A program made the position numbers and the translations under genes. This document shows, one piece after another, positions 32,251 to 40,198 of a stretch of 64,000 nt of DNA; position 1 is the first letter of the stretch; the number at the start of each line of letters is the position of its first letter. The notes beneath the pieces are model-generated. The model saw nothing but the letters and a program-made list of their open reading frames with translations, was not told where the DNA came from and ran no database searches. The stretch lies in NCBI GenBank assembly GCA_964464815.1, contig CAYXHF010000001.1, positions 156,626-220,625 on the forward strand, given 5' to 3'. This DNA is from UBA11524 sp964464815 (GTDB lineage Bacteria > Bacillota > Clostridia > Christensenellales > Aristaeellaceae).

Positions 32251-33300
32251 ATGAATAAGAAATTGCAGGAGCAAATGGAAAGTGTTCTGGGCCGACTGAG
32301 CGTACCGGTGACGCTGCTGGATATGGATGCCGACACCTTTCCGGATGGTATGCCGTTATCGACCCTGGGCCTGAATGATGGAAATCTGCGCGTGGTGATG
32401 GGCAATCTGTATGTCAACGTTCCCAACACCCGTGTGGTGCTGATGTGTCCGGAGCAGCATCCGGGCGCACGCGATGTGATTCAGCTGGCCGCCTCCTTGC
32501 TGGCCGCGCTGGATCATTCTGGCGAGAGCAAGACGGAAAGCAGCAACGACGTCTACTGCCGTGCGCTGCGTGGCGACCTGATGGGCAGTGAGCTGGAGGC
32601 GCTGAGCCACGAGCATCAGCTGCCGCAGGAAATGGATCGCACGGTCATGGTCTTCCACATCGTCCAGACGGAGAACGAAAGCGCCTATGACCTGCTGCGC
32701 GATATTACGCCGGTGCAGGATAAGGACGTGCTGCTGAACATGGATCGTCACACCGTTGTCCTGATTAAGGAAATGACGGATGTGGAAACGATTGACGAAC
32801 TGAATCAGTTTGCACAGGCGCTTCAGGAAACGCTGATGGGCGAGACGGCGCACCAGATGACCGTTGGCATTGGCAAGCAGCGCCACACGATTGACGAGCT
32901 GCGCGAAAGCTACAACGAGGCGCGCCGCGCCATCGAAGTGGGCCGCATTTTCAAGCCCGAGGAGAGCGTATATATCTACAGCCGCTTGATTTTGGAGCGT
33001 TTCCTGATGGAATTGCCGCAGGACATCAGCGCATACTATCATGGTCTGCTCTTCAATCGCAAGAATCAGCGTCTGTTCAATGACGAAATGCTCTACACGA
33101 TTGAAATGTTCTTCAAGAAGGATCTGAACCTGTCCGACACGGCGCGTCAGCTGTACATCCACCGAAACACGCTGGTGTACCGTCTGGACAAGGTGCAGCG
33201 CCAAACCGGTCTGGATTTGCGTTCCTTTGAGGATGCTATCACCTTCAAAATCCTGATGGAGCTCAAGAAGGTGAGCGGAGACAAGTCGTCCCGCAAATAA
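32251..33300 (+). CDS. CdaR/PucR-family transcriptional regulator
   Basis: 349 residues from ATG 32251 (AAAGGAGC 10 nt upstream). The middle (about 90-230) resembles the GGDEF-like CdaR domain. The C-terminus has the PucR-type helix-turn-helix: FFKKDLNLSDTARQLYIHRN followed by TLVYRLDKVQRQTGLDLR. Such regulators control sugar-acid (CdaR), purine (PucR) or amino-acid genes. The neighbouring shared sugar ATPase makes a carbohydrate link plausible, but no target is shown. The protease gene begins 25 nt downstream. Confidence 0.88.
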   Translation: MNKKLQEQMESVLGRLSVPVTLLDMDADTFPDGMPLSTLGLNDGNLRVVMGNLYVNVPNTRVVLMCPEQHPGARDVIQLAASLLAALDHSGESKTESSNDVYCRALRGDLMGSELEALSHEHQLPQEMDRTVMVFHIVQTENESAYDLLRDITPVQDKDVLLNMDRHTVVLIKEMTDVETIDELNQFAQALQETLMGETAHQMTVGIGKQRHTIDELRESYNEARRAIEVGRIFKPEESVYIYSRLILERFLMELPQDISAYYHGLLFNRKNQRLFNDEMLYTIEMFFKKDLNLSDTARQLYIHRNTLVYRLDKVQRQTGLDLRSFEDAITFKILMELKKVSGDKSSRK

Positions 33301-33325
33301 AAAAGCGCAGGAGGCGATTGACGCC

Positions 33326-34564
33326 ATGAAAAAGCGGATAGCAGTGGTTTTGTCCCTGGTGCTTGTGCTGGTGCTGTGCAGCGGCTGCTCGATGGCTGTC
33401 GTGCAGGGCATGCTGAACGGCTTCCAGGCGCCCCAAATTACGTCCAATGCACCGGTCAGTGCAGATAGCAATACGGTGACGATTTCCCGCGAGCAGTATG
33501 AAAAATACCAGCAGTTTGACCAGCTGCTGGAGCTGATGGAAATTGTCGATCAGGGCTTCTTTGAAGACTACGACACGCAGAATATGCTCGATGGCGCGGC
33601 CTATGGCTTGCTGTCCGGGCTGGGCGATCCCTATACGTTCTATTACACGCCGGAGGAATATGCGGAGCTGTGGGAGGAAGACGAGGGCGAATACGCCGGT
33701 GTCGGCATTCAGATTTCCACGTCCTACCTGACGGGCATTTGCACCATCAGCCGTGTGTTTGACAACGGCCCGGCGCATGAGGCTGGCGTACATAAGGGCG
33801 ACATCCTCTACAAGGTGGAAGACCTCTATGTCAATTCCAGCACCATCAACGATGCGGTGGACATCATGCGCGGCACGCCGGGAACGCAGGTGCATGTAAC
33901 CTTCCTGCGCGGCTCGGAGGAAATTGAATTCCTGCTCACGCGTGCCAACATCAGCGTTAACCGCATTGATTCCATGATGCTGACGGACGAGATTGGCTAC
34001 ATCTACCTCTACGAATTCGCGGGCGATTGCGCCGAGAAGTTTGAGGCAAAGGTCAAGGAGATGGTTGCGGCGGGCGCAAAGGGCCTGATTCTGGACTTGC
34101 GCGACAATCCTGGCGGCTGGGTCAACGATGCGCAGGATATTGCCGACGTCTTCCTGGATGAAGGAACGCTGTGCTACCTGGAATACAAGGGCGGCGAGCG
34201 CTACTACTACAAGACGAAGGCTGGCAAGACGGATATTCCGCTGGTCATTCTGATTAACGAACACAGCGCGTCCTCCTCGGAAATCCTGACGGGTGCGCTC
34301 AAGGATCGTGCCAACGCGACGGTTGTGGGTGTCCAGAGCTACGGCAAGGGCATCGTGCAGTCGGTCGTGCCGCTCTCTGACGGCGCAGGCATGCAGATTA
34401 CCGTGGCGCAGTACTACACGCCCCATGGCAATGCAGTCCACAAGCTGGGCATCACGCCGGATGTGGAAGTGGAAGGCGACAATGGCATGTATGAGCTGGG
34501 CGACCTGACGGATGCACAGCTGGCCAAGGCGCTGGAAGTCATGCAGGAAAAGCTGAAGAAGTAA
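33326..34564 (+). CDS. S41-family carboxy-terminal processing protease (CtpA-like lipoprotein)
   Basis: 412 residues with a lipoprotein signal (VLVLVLCSGC, lipidated Cys at about 21). A PDZ domain (about 125-210: GVGIQISTSYLTGICTISRV, GPAHEAGVHKGDIL) precedes the S41 catalytic domain with GLILDLRDNPGG, the Ser region NEHSASSSEILTGAL and the Lys in GVQSYGKGIVQS, the Ser-Lys dyad of this family. It cleaves C-termini of extracytoplasmic proteins; in sporulating species CtpB relatives process SpoIVFA. AGGAGG precedes the ATG by 11 nt. Confidence 0.92.
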   Translation: MKKRIAVVLSLVLVLVLCSGCSMAVVQGMLNGFQAPQITSNAPVSADSNTVTISREQYEKYQQFDQLLELMEIVDQGFFEDYDTQNMLDGAAYGLLSGLGDPYTFYYTPEEYAELWEEDEGEYAGVGIQISTSYLTGICTISRVFDNGPAHEAGVHKGDILYKVEDLYVNSSTINDAVDIMRGTPGTQVHVTFLRGSEEIEFLLTRANISVNRIDSMMLTDEIGYIYLYEFAGDCAEKFEAKVKEMVAAGAKGLILDLRDNPGGWVNDAQDIADVFLDEGTLCYLEYKGGERYYYKTKAGKTDIPLVILINEHSASSSEILTGALKDRANATVVGVQSYGKGIVQSVVPLSDGAGMQITVAQYYTPHGNAVHKLGITPDVEVEGDNGMYELGDLTDAQLAKALEVMQEKLKK

Positions 34565-34571
34565 TCTTCAT

Positions 34572-34613
34572 ACGGTGCAGGAAGCAAAAAAGCTTGCTGC
34601 ACCGTTCTTTTTG
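34572..34613 (+). terminator. Terminator after the S41 protease
   Basis: ACGGTGCAGGAAGC (34572-34585) pairs with GCTTGCTGCACCGT (34592-34605, one mismatch) and is followed by TCTTTTT. Confidence 0.8.
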
Positions 34614-34624
34614 CAGCAAAAAAA

Positions 34625-34652
34625 GCCCTGTCCGTATCGCTACGGGCAGGGC
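34625..34652 (-). terminator. Terminator for the DUF1292 pair
   Basis: GCCCTGTCCGTA (34625-34636) pairs with TACGGGCAGGGC (34641-34652). On the minus strand it is followed by a run of T. Confidence 0.82.
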
Positions 34653-34673
34653 AAGGTGACAAAGGAAAGGGAA

Positions 34674-34961
34674 TTAGTCCTCGTCTTCCTCAGCGTTCTG
34701 CTGCTGGAAAAGCTCGAACACGGCGTCCAGAATCTCATTGTCCTCAACGCCCTCATACGTTTCTTCGTCGCCGTCACGCACGACCTTCAGAATGACCACT
34801 TCGTCCTCTTCATCGTCTTCTTCCATGTTCTCATCGTCCATGGGAATCATGACCATGTAGTCTTCGTCCTTGTATTCCACGATGTCCAGCAGGTAGAATT
34901 CAACTTCTTTGCCGTCATCGTCGGTCAGCGTGATGTAATTTTCGTCCTGAATCTCGCTCAT
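34674..34961 (-). CDS. DUF1292 acidic protein (second copy)
   Basis: 95 residues. ENYITLTDDDGKEVEFYLLD followed by IVEYKDEDYMVMIPMDDE is the DUF1292 core; the rest is extremely acidic. DUF1292 proteins (YrzB-like) occur widely in Firmicutes with no known function. AGGAGG precedes the start, 15 nt after the stop of a paralog. The two copies differ mainly in the length of their acidic ends. Confidence 0.9.
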   Translation of the reverse strand: MSEIQDENYITLTDDDGKEVEFYLLDIVEYKDEDYMVMIPMDDENMEEDDEEDEVVILKVVRDGDEETYEGVEDNEILDAVFELFQQQNAEEDED

Positions 34962-34976
34962 GAGAAGCCTCCTGCG

Positions 34977-35339
34977 TTATTCCGCGTCGGTGAACATGCT
35001 GTCGTCGTCATCGTCGCCGTCGGTGAAGTTGTACTCATCGGCGAACATCTGCTTGAACTGCTCGAAAATTTCGTCGGTGATACTTTCGTCCTCTTCCGGC
35101 ACGAATTCTTCGACGTCTTCGCCCTCTTCGTTCACGATTTCGGAGCGGAGAATCACAACCTCGTCGTCCTCTTCGTCCTGGGGCACCAGCACGACATATT
35201 CGTTATCGCCATGCTCCATGCGGGCGGCGATGTCATAGAGATATTCCTGGCCGTCCTCGTCGGTCATGACAACAACGTCCATATCGTCTTCGTTTTCGAT
35301 GTCCTGCATCATGTCAGGGGTGTTGGGGGTATCAGTCAT
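34977..35339 (-). CDS. DUF1292 acidic protein (first copy)
   Basis: 120 residues with the DUF1292 core VVVMTDEDGQEYLYDIAARM and EYVVLVPQDEEDDEVVILRS. Predicted strongly negative overall, with a poly-Asp stretch (DGDDDDDSMF) near the end. AAGGAGG precedes ATG 35339. It shares an operon with a second DUF1292 gene and has its own promoter, divergent from the APH-like kinase. Function unknown. Confidence 0.9.
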   Translation of the reverse strand: MTDTPNTPDMMQDIENEDDMDVVVMTDEDGQEYLYDIAARMEHGDNEYVVLVPQDEEDDEVVILRSEIVNEEGEDVEEFVPEEDESITDEIFEQFKQMFADEYNFTDGDDDDDSMFTDAE

Positions 35340-35389
35340 GGTTAGCTGCCTCCTTCAAATACTTTCAAGCGGTCTACTTGACCAATCAC

Positions 35390-35418
35390 ATTGTAGCACA
35401 CCTACACCGGTTCTGCAA
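35390..35418 (-). promoter_or_regulatory. Promoter for the DUF1292 pair
   Basis: TTGCAG (35418-35413), 17-nt spacer, TGCTACAAT with TACAAT at 35395-35390 on the minus strand (extended -10). Confidence 0.75.
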
Positions 35419-35431
35419 GCGTTTTCGTTCC

Positions 35432-35460
35432 TTGACGTAGGGAATTTTTCATGCTACAAT
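35432..35460 (+). promoter_or_regulatory. Promoter for the APH-like kinase
   Basis: TTGACG at 35432-35437, 17-nt spacer, TACAAT at 35455-35460, divergent from the DUF1292 promoter with the two -35 elements only 13 nt apart. Confidence 0.8.
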
Positions 35461-35501
35461 ACGAAAAATGACGCAATTTGAACAAAAGGAAGGGAATTGT
35501 C

Positions 35502-36287
35502 ATGGTGCCGGAGAAAATACGCCAGCTACTGCCGAAGGGCTTGGGCGAACAAGATACCATCGGCCGGTCAGGCGCACAGGTTTGCTGCTTTGACGACTGC
35601 GTTTTGAAGGTGCAGGATCATTTGGCGCTGGGCCGCAAGGAAGCAGGGATGATGCGCTATCTGCATGGCCGTTTGCCTGTGCCGCAGGTGCTGGCTGAGG
35701 AAGAAGCGGACGGCATGCATTATCTGCTGATGACGAAGATGCCGGGCAAGATGCTCTGTGACGCATCGTTTCTGACGCGCCCGGATGTGATTGCACGCCG
35801 GATGGCCGATGCGCTGGAAATGCTATGGAGCATCGACTGGACGGACTGCCCCTACCGCCAGACGCTGGATGATACCTTCCGTCAGGCGGAGGAAAACATT
35901 CTCGCAGGGCGTGTGCGCTGCGACACGGCACGGCAGCCCGAAACATACGGCAAGGACGGTTTTTCCTCGCCAGAGGAGCTGCTCGACTACCTCAAGCGCA
36001 ATCGTCCCGAGGAGACGCTGGTGCTGTCCCACGGTGATTTCTGCCTGCCGAACATTCTGGCAGACGAAAATGGCGTAACCGGGCTGATTGACCTCGGCAC
36101 AGGTGGCGTTTCCGACCGCTGGGTCGATATTGAAATGGGGTTATGGAGCTTTTGGTTCAATACGGAAGGCGGTGCATCCGGCACGCGTTATCCCTTTGAC
36201 CGCGACATGCTGTTTCAGGCACTCCATCTGCCACGCGACGAGGAAAGAATCCGGTATTTTTCGCTGCTGAGTGAGCTATATCCGTAA
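35502..36287 (+). CDS. APH(3')-like aminoglycoside phosphotransferase family kinase
   Basis: 261 residues from ATG 35502, preceded by AAAGGAAGGG. The APH fold is clear: a Lys region VLKVQDHLALGRKEAGMMRYL, catalytic loop LSHGDFCLPNILAD and metal site GLIDLGTGGVSDRWVDIEM. Layout and length match APH(3') enzymes that phosphorylate kanamycin-type antibiotics. Whether this chromosomal copy gives resistance cannot be told from sequence; many such genes act on other hydroxyl substrates. It is flanked by its own promoter and terminator and shows no mobile-element traces. Confidence 0.85.
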   Translation: MVPEKIRQLLPKGLGEQDTIGRSGAQVCCFDDCVLKVQDHLALGRKEAGMMRYLHGRLPVPQVLAEEEADGMHYLLMTKMPGKMLCDASFLTRPDVIARRMADALEMLWSIDWTDCPYRQTLDDTFRQAEENILAGRVRCDTARQPETYGKDGFSSPEELLDYLKRNRPEETLVLSHGDFCLPNILADENGVTGLIDLGTGGVSDRWVDIEMGLWSFWFNTEGGASGTRYPFDRDMLFQALHLPRDEERIRYFSLLSELYP

Positions 36288-36290
36288 AAG

Positions 36291-36328
36291 AAACCGCTGC
36301 CGAGGCGTTGTTCCTTCGGCAGCGGTTT
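36291..36328. terminator. Bidirectional terminator between APH-like kinase and exonuclease III
   Basis: AAACCGCTGCCGA (36291-36303) pairs perfectly with TCGGCAGCGGTTT (36316-36328), with T4 on the plus side. Confidence 0.85.
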
Positions 36329-36337
36329 TCTATGCCA

Positions 36338-37072
36338 TTATCGAATAATCAGCTCCACCGGGTAGTGATCCGATCCGCGAACGCGCGGATGGACAGATGC
36401 GTCCACGAGGCGCTCCTGCAAGCGCTCCGAAACAAGGAAGTAGTCCAAACCACCTGCGCGAATGCCCTTGCGATAGGCAAATGCACCGGGTGCCGTGTCA
36501 GGATGAAAGTAGCGATAGGCGTCCAGATAGCCGCTTTTGAGCAGCGTTGCCATATCGCGGCGCTCCTCGCGCGTGAAACCGGGCATGTGCATGCCTTGCT
36601 CCTTGCCGGAAAGATCCGCGTCGTTGTAGGCGGCGTTGAGGTCGCCACACAGAATGACCGGCTGCTGGATTTCCAGCGATTGCAGATGGTGCAGAAGTGC
36701 TTCATTCCAGCGAATGCGTTCCTCCAGGCGGCTCAAATCGGCCGCGACGTTGGGCGCGTAGGCATTCACCAGCGTGAAATCGCCAAAGTTGGCGGTAATG
36801 ACGCGTCCTTCTGCATCCTCTGTGTCGTCCAGCAGGCCGAAGCGAACATCCTTTGGCACGCGCATGGAGAGGATAGCGGTGCCCGAATAACCGGGCCTGT
36901 CGGCGTAGTTCCAGACGGCAGTGTAGCCCGGCAAATCAAGCGTTTCCTGACCCGGTTGCAATTTGGTTTCTTGCAGGCAGTATATATCAGCATCCAGACG
37001 CGTGAAAGCATCCAGCAGCGTGCGGTTCATCAGCGAACGGAAGCCGTTGATATTCCACGAAATGAGCTTCAT
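36338..37072 (-). CDS. xth: Exodeoxyribonuclease III / AP endonuclease
   Basis: 244 residues. MKLISWNINGFRS, the metal-binding Glu in CLQETKL, the catalytic Asp/Asn in CGDLNAAYNDAD and the C-terminal GSDHYPVEL are all present. It cuts DNA at abasic sites and degrades 3' ends in base-excision repair. It follows the histidine phosphatase gene by 12 nt with a weak ribosome site, so translation may be coupled. Confidence 0.95.
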   Translation of the reverse strand: MKLISWNINGFRSLMNRTLLDAFTRLDADIYCLQETKLQPGQETLDLPGYTAVWNYADRPGYSGTAILSMRVPKDVRFGLLDDTEDAEGRVITANFGDFTLVNAYAPNVAADLSRLEERIRWNEALLHHLQSLEIQQPVILCGDLNAAYNDADLSGKEQGMHMPGFTREERRDMATLLKSGYLDAYRYFHPDTAPGAFAYRKGIRAGGLDYFLVSERLQERLVDASVHPRVRGSDHYPVELIIR

Positions 37073-37084
37073 ATCTGCGCCCCA

Positions 37085-37837
37085 TCAATAGCCCAATTCG
37101 TCCCACTCGGGCGGATTGGTGCTGTCGCGGCCGGTGTAGCATTCCGGGAAGAGCGCGGCGGTGGAGTACGGCTCATCAGCCGCGTAGAGATGCGACAGGT
37201 CGCCGGACTGCATGCAGCGGAAGACAACCTCGCCCTTAACGCGCTCCTCGGTGATGAGCGTGGTGACGCTGGAAGGCTGCGTGCAGAAGCCATGCCAGAG
37301 CAGCATCGGACTGACGCCCAGCAGATGCCCGATGCATGCGGCCATGATGCCAAAGTGGCAGAACAGCACAATCGTGTCCGGCTGATTATCCTGACACAGA
37401 TAGCGCTTGCCATCACGGATGTAGCCATAGCGCGCCAGCAGGGCGTCAAGGCCGTCCTTCGTTTCCTGCCAGATTTCCGCGACGTTGCCTTCCTCAAACA
37501 GCTTGCTTTCCGTCCAATGCTCCACGTCGTATACAAGCGGGTCACTCTGCCAGATGCGCGGACGATAATCCCACGGGATGCGCCACGCGCCGGTTTCCGG
37601 ATCCTTGGCATGGCCGCGGAATTCAGCCAGCCAGGGGAGCGTCTCAGCGGTGCGCTTGGTGCGCTCCAAGGTATAGCGGGCCGTTTCCTGCGCGCGTCCC
37701 AAGGGCGAGACATAGAAGTCCTTCACATCCAGCTTGGCCAGACGCAGCGACAGCAGCTGTGCCTCCCGATGTCCCTTGCGTGTCAAAGAATCATGCCGAT
37801 AGTCCGGCTCGGCATGGCGAACAAACATCAGCTTCAT
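37085..37837 (-). CDS. Histidine phosphatase superfamily protein
   Basis: 250 residues. LMFVRHAEPDYRHDSLTRKG gives the RHG-type catalytic motif (RHA here) and SPLGRAQETA the second Arg region; the second catalytic His is in VLFCHFGI. The family includes phosphoglycerate mutases and diverse phosphatases; the substrate is not clear. GGAGGG precedes ATG 37837. It probably forms an operon with xth. Confidence 0.88.
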   Translation of the reverse strand: MKLMFVRHAEPDYRHDSLTRKGHREAQLLSLRLAKLDVKDFYVSPLGRAQETARYTLERTKRTAETLPWLAEFRGHAKDPETGAWRIPWDYRPRIWQSDPLVYDVEHWTESKLFEEGNVAEIWQETKDGLDALLARYGYIRDGKRYLCQDNQPDTIVLFCHFGIMAACIGHLLGVSPMLLWHGFCTQPSSVTTLITEERVKGEVVFRCMQSGDLSHLYAADEPYSTAALFPECYTGRDSTNPPEWDELGY

Positions 37838-37855
37838 GTGTTTTCCCTCCGAAAA

Positions 37856-37886
37856 TGGGCCTGACTGCGTTTTGCAGCCAGGCCCA
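37856..37886 (-). terminator. Terminator after araA
   Basis: TGGGCCTGACTGC (37856-37868) pairs with GCAGCCAGGCCCA (37874-37886), one G-U pair, followed by a short T-run on the minus strand. Confidence 0.75.
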
Positions 37887-37895
37887 TGCGTTTTA

Positions 37896-39371
37896 TTACT
37901 TGAGCTTCCAGGCCAGATCGTTCAGGAACAGCTGCTCTTCCAGCTTCTCCACGGTCGTGTCCTTGGTGATGTGGACGAACTCGATGTCCATCATCGTGGC
38001 CCAATCCTTCATCTGCTCCGCCGTCACGTCGTAGCTCAGCACGGTGTGATGCGCGCCGCCAGCGGTAATCCAGCATTCCACGCCCGTGGTCAGGTTGGGC
38101 ATGGCGCGCCACATCACGCGGGCAACCGGCAGATTCGGCATGTCCATAATCGGCTTGACGCACTCGATATCCTGGCAAATCAGGCGCAGACGGCCGCCCA
38201 TATCAATCAGGCTGACGACGATAGCCGCGCCCTCATGGCCTTCAAAAACCAGACGAGCCGGATCCTCACGATCGCCAATGCCCAGCGGATGCACCTCAAT
38301 GCGCGGACGCTCCGCCGCCACAGACGGGCAAACCTCCAGCATGTGCGCACCCAGAGAGTACTCCTGACCCTTGACGAGATGATAGGTGTAGTCCTCCATG
38401 AACGCCGTGCCACCGTTCTGGCCTTCGGACATGGCCTTCATGATGGAGGTCATCGCAGAGACCTTCCAGTCGCCTTCGCCGCCGTAGCCGTAGCCCAGCG
38501 CCATCAGGTGCTGAGAGGCCAGACCGGGCAGCTGCTTCATGCCGTAGAGATCCTGGAAGGTGTTGGCGAACGCCTTGCAGCCTTCCGCGTCCATCATCTT
38601 CTTCATGGCAATCTCTTCACGGGCCTGATAGCGGACGGTTTCCATATCGTCGGTGGCGAAATCGTAGGCGGCGGCATAATCAGCCATCAGCGCGTCGATT
38701 TCTTCTTCGGTCACAGCGTCCATGGTTTCCACCAGCTTGCCTACCGGCCAGGTGTTGACCTGCCAGCCGAGCTTGGCCTGCACTTCCACCTTGTCGCCTT
38801 CGGTCACGGCCACTTCGCGCATGTTGTCGCCAAAGCGCATCACCTTCAGCGTCTTGGAGAAGGCAACGCCCACCGCGGCACGCATCCAGTCGCCCAGACG
38901 CTTCTGCACATCGGCATCCTGCCAGTAGCCCGCAATCACCTTGCGCGGCATGCGCAGGCGAGCGGCGATGAAGCCATGCTCACGGTCGCCATGCGCGGCC
39001 TGATTCAGGTTCATGAAGTCCATGTCGATTTCGTCATTGGGGATTTCACGATTGTACTGGGTCGCGAAGTGGCAGTAGGGCTTTTGCAGATTCACAAAGC
39101 CGTTAATCCACATCTTGGACGGGGAGAAGGTGTGGCACCAGGTGATGATACCGGCGCACTTCTCGTCATAGTTCGCCTGGCGGACCACATCGGCGATTTC
39201 CTGATTCGTCTTCGCCGTCACCTTGTAAACGAGCTTGCAGGGCAGATTGCCGGAGGCATTGAGCTTCTCGGTCATTTCTGCGGCGCGGGCGGCAACCGTT
39301 TCCAGCACCTCCGGGCCATAAAGGAACTGAGAGCCAACGACAAACCAAAATTCATACTGATTCATGGCCAT
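37896..39371 (-). CDS. araA: L-arabinose isomerase
   Basis: 491 residues, normal length about 490-500. FWFVVGSQFLYGPEVLETVA, the THTFSPSKMWI loop (CHTFSPSKMW), YGYGGEGDWK with a metal-binding Glu, and FMEDYTYHL are standard AraA segments. It converts L-arabinose to L-ribulose using manganese. ATG 39371 follows AAGGAGA by 9 nt. The promoter and a palindrome lie directly upstream, and a terminator follows, so it is transcribed alone; araB and araD are not in the window. Confidence 0.97.
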   Translation of the reverse strand: MAMNQYEFWFVVGSQFLYGPEVLETVAARAAEMTEKLNASGNLPCKLVYKVTAKTNQEIADVVRQANYDEKCAGIITWCHTFSPSKMWINGFVNLQKPYCHFATQYNREIPNDEIDMDFMNLNQAAHGDREHGFIAARLRMPRKVIAGYWQDADVQKRLGDWMRAAVGVAFSKTLKVMRFGDNMREVAVTEGDKVEVQAKLGWQVNTWPVGKLVETMDAVTEEEIDALMADYAAAYDFATDDMETVRYQAREEIAMKKMMDAEGCKAFANTFQDLYGMKQLPGLASQHLMALGYGYGGEGDWKVSAMTSIMKAMSEGQNGGTAFMEDYTYHLVKGQEYSLGAHMLEVCPSVAAERPRIEVHPLGIGDREDPARLVFEGHEGAAIVVSLIDMGGRLRLICQDIECVKPIMDMPNLPVARVMWRAMPNLTTGVECWITAGGAHHTVLSYDVTAEQMKDWATMMDIEFVHITKDTTVEKLEEQLFLNDLAWKLK

Positions 39372-39398
39372 AGGGAATTCTCTCCTTATGTGTTCAAG

Positions 39399-39414
39399 TT
39401 TCGTCGTGACGAAA
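39399..39414 (-). promoter_or_regulatory. Palindrome between araA promoter and start (candidate operator)
   Basis: TTTCGTC-GT-GACGAAA is a perfect 7-bp inverted repeat about 20 nt downstream of the -10 element and 28 nt before the araA ATG. It does not match the known AraR site or a catabolite-response element well. Confidence 0.5.
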
Positions 39415-39433
39415 GATTTCGGTCACTACAGAC

Positions 39434-39462
39434 ATTGTAAATGAATTACGCAAAAAATGCAA
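39434..39462 (-). promoter_or_regulatory. araA promoter
   Basis: TTGCAT (39462-39457), 17-nt spacer, TACAAT (39439-39434) on the minus strand. Confidence 0.78.
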
Positions 39463-39510
39463 GCATTTCCGCAAATTCTGCATCAAAAACAGGACAAAAA
39501 GATGGAACAG

Positions 39511-39540
39511 AAAACCCCTGCGGCATATTAGCAGCAGGGG
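39511..39540 (-). terminator. Terminator after the four-helix membrane protein
   Basis: On the minus strand CCCCTGC and GCAGGGG (39540-39534 and 39521-39515) form a stem followed by TTTT, 9 nt after the stop of the membrane protein gene. Confidence 0.78.
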
Positions 39541-39548
39541 AAAATGGA

Positions 39549-40121
39549 TTAGATTGTAGTATTTTCGTCTTCCTTGCCCTCAATCGCATCAGGCTCATCA
39601 ACCGGCGCGAAGGTGTCGGGGACATTCGCCGCCGCGCGGCGCTTCGTCACATCGGAGCGGATGATGCTGTAGGCACCCAACGCCGCAAACAGCATGCCCA
39701 GACCAATGTTGCTGACCAGCTCCTTCTGCACATCGGCATCGTCAAAAATCACCTTGGCAAAGGAGAAGACGTCAGGATACTGCGCGTAGAAGACCTTCTG
39801 CTCAAACGTGTTGAGGTCACTCAGGTCGTAATACTCCTGCGCAATTATGATACCCAGCGTGCCGACCGTGCCCACGACAACGGACAGCACAACCACCAGC
39901 ACCACGGTGACAATACGCACCTTGCCCGGACGGCCATGCAGCAGGTCATAGCCCTTGAGGGACAGGAAAGTCGTCAGCATTGCAACGATGGATGCGACGT
40001 AGCCCGCCAGGCCAAGCAGCACCCACACCGCCGTACCCAGCACACCACCCAGAAGCGCACCCACGATGCCCATCAGCAGGTTGCCTTCCTTCTGTTCGTA
40101 AATCGAATCGTAGTTCTCCAT
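39549..40121 (-). CDS. Multi-pass membrane protein of unknown function
   Basis: 190 residues with about four membrane helices: LLMGIVGALLGGVLGTAVWV, VASIVAMLTTFLSL, VVLVVVLSVVVGTVGTLGII and IGLGMLFAALGAY, then a polar tail. The pattern resembles small conserved Clostridia membrane proteins without known function. AAGGAGG lies 9 nt before ATG 40121. Its promoter is an exact consensus with a C8 run in the spacer, so expression may vary in the population (see findings). It is monocistronic. Confidence 0.78.
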   Translation of the reverse strand: MENYDSIYEQKEGNLLMGIVGALLGGVLGTAVWVLLGLAGYVASIVAMLTTFLSLKGYDLLHGRPGKVRIVTVVLVVVLSVVVGTVGTLGIIIAQEYYDLSDLNTFEQKVFYAQYPDVFSFAKVIFDDADVQKELVSNIGLGMLFAALGAYSIIRSDVTKRRAAANVPDTFAPVDEPDAIEGKEDENTTI

Positions 40122-40153
40122 TCCCGGTTTCCTCCTTAAAATGTAGTAATTTT

Positions 40154-40182
40154 ATTATACCGAAGCTGGGGGGGGTTGTCAA
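40154..40182 (-). promoter_or_regulatory. Consensus promoter with an eight-C spacer tract
   Basis: On the minus strand TTGACA (40182-40177), 17 nt and TATAAT (40159-40154). The spacer contains eight consecutive C (40175-40168), so slippage would change the -35/-10 distance from its ideal value. Confidence 0.85.
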
Positions 40183-40198
40183 TAGTTGATAAAAGAAT

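Noticed and set aside
35502..36287. Acquired aminoglycoside-resistance cassette
   Set aside because: The protein has the APH fold, but no integron, transposon or plasmid trace surrounds it, and base composition looks like its neighbours.
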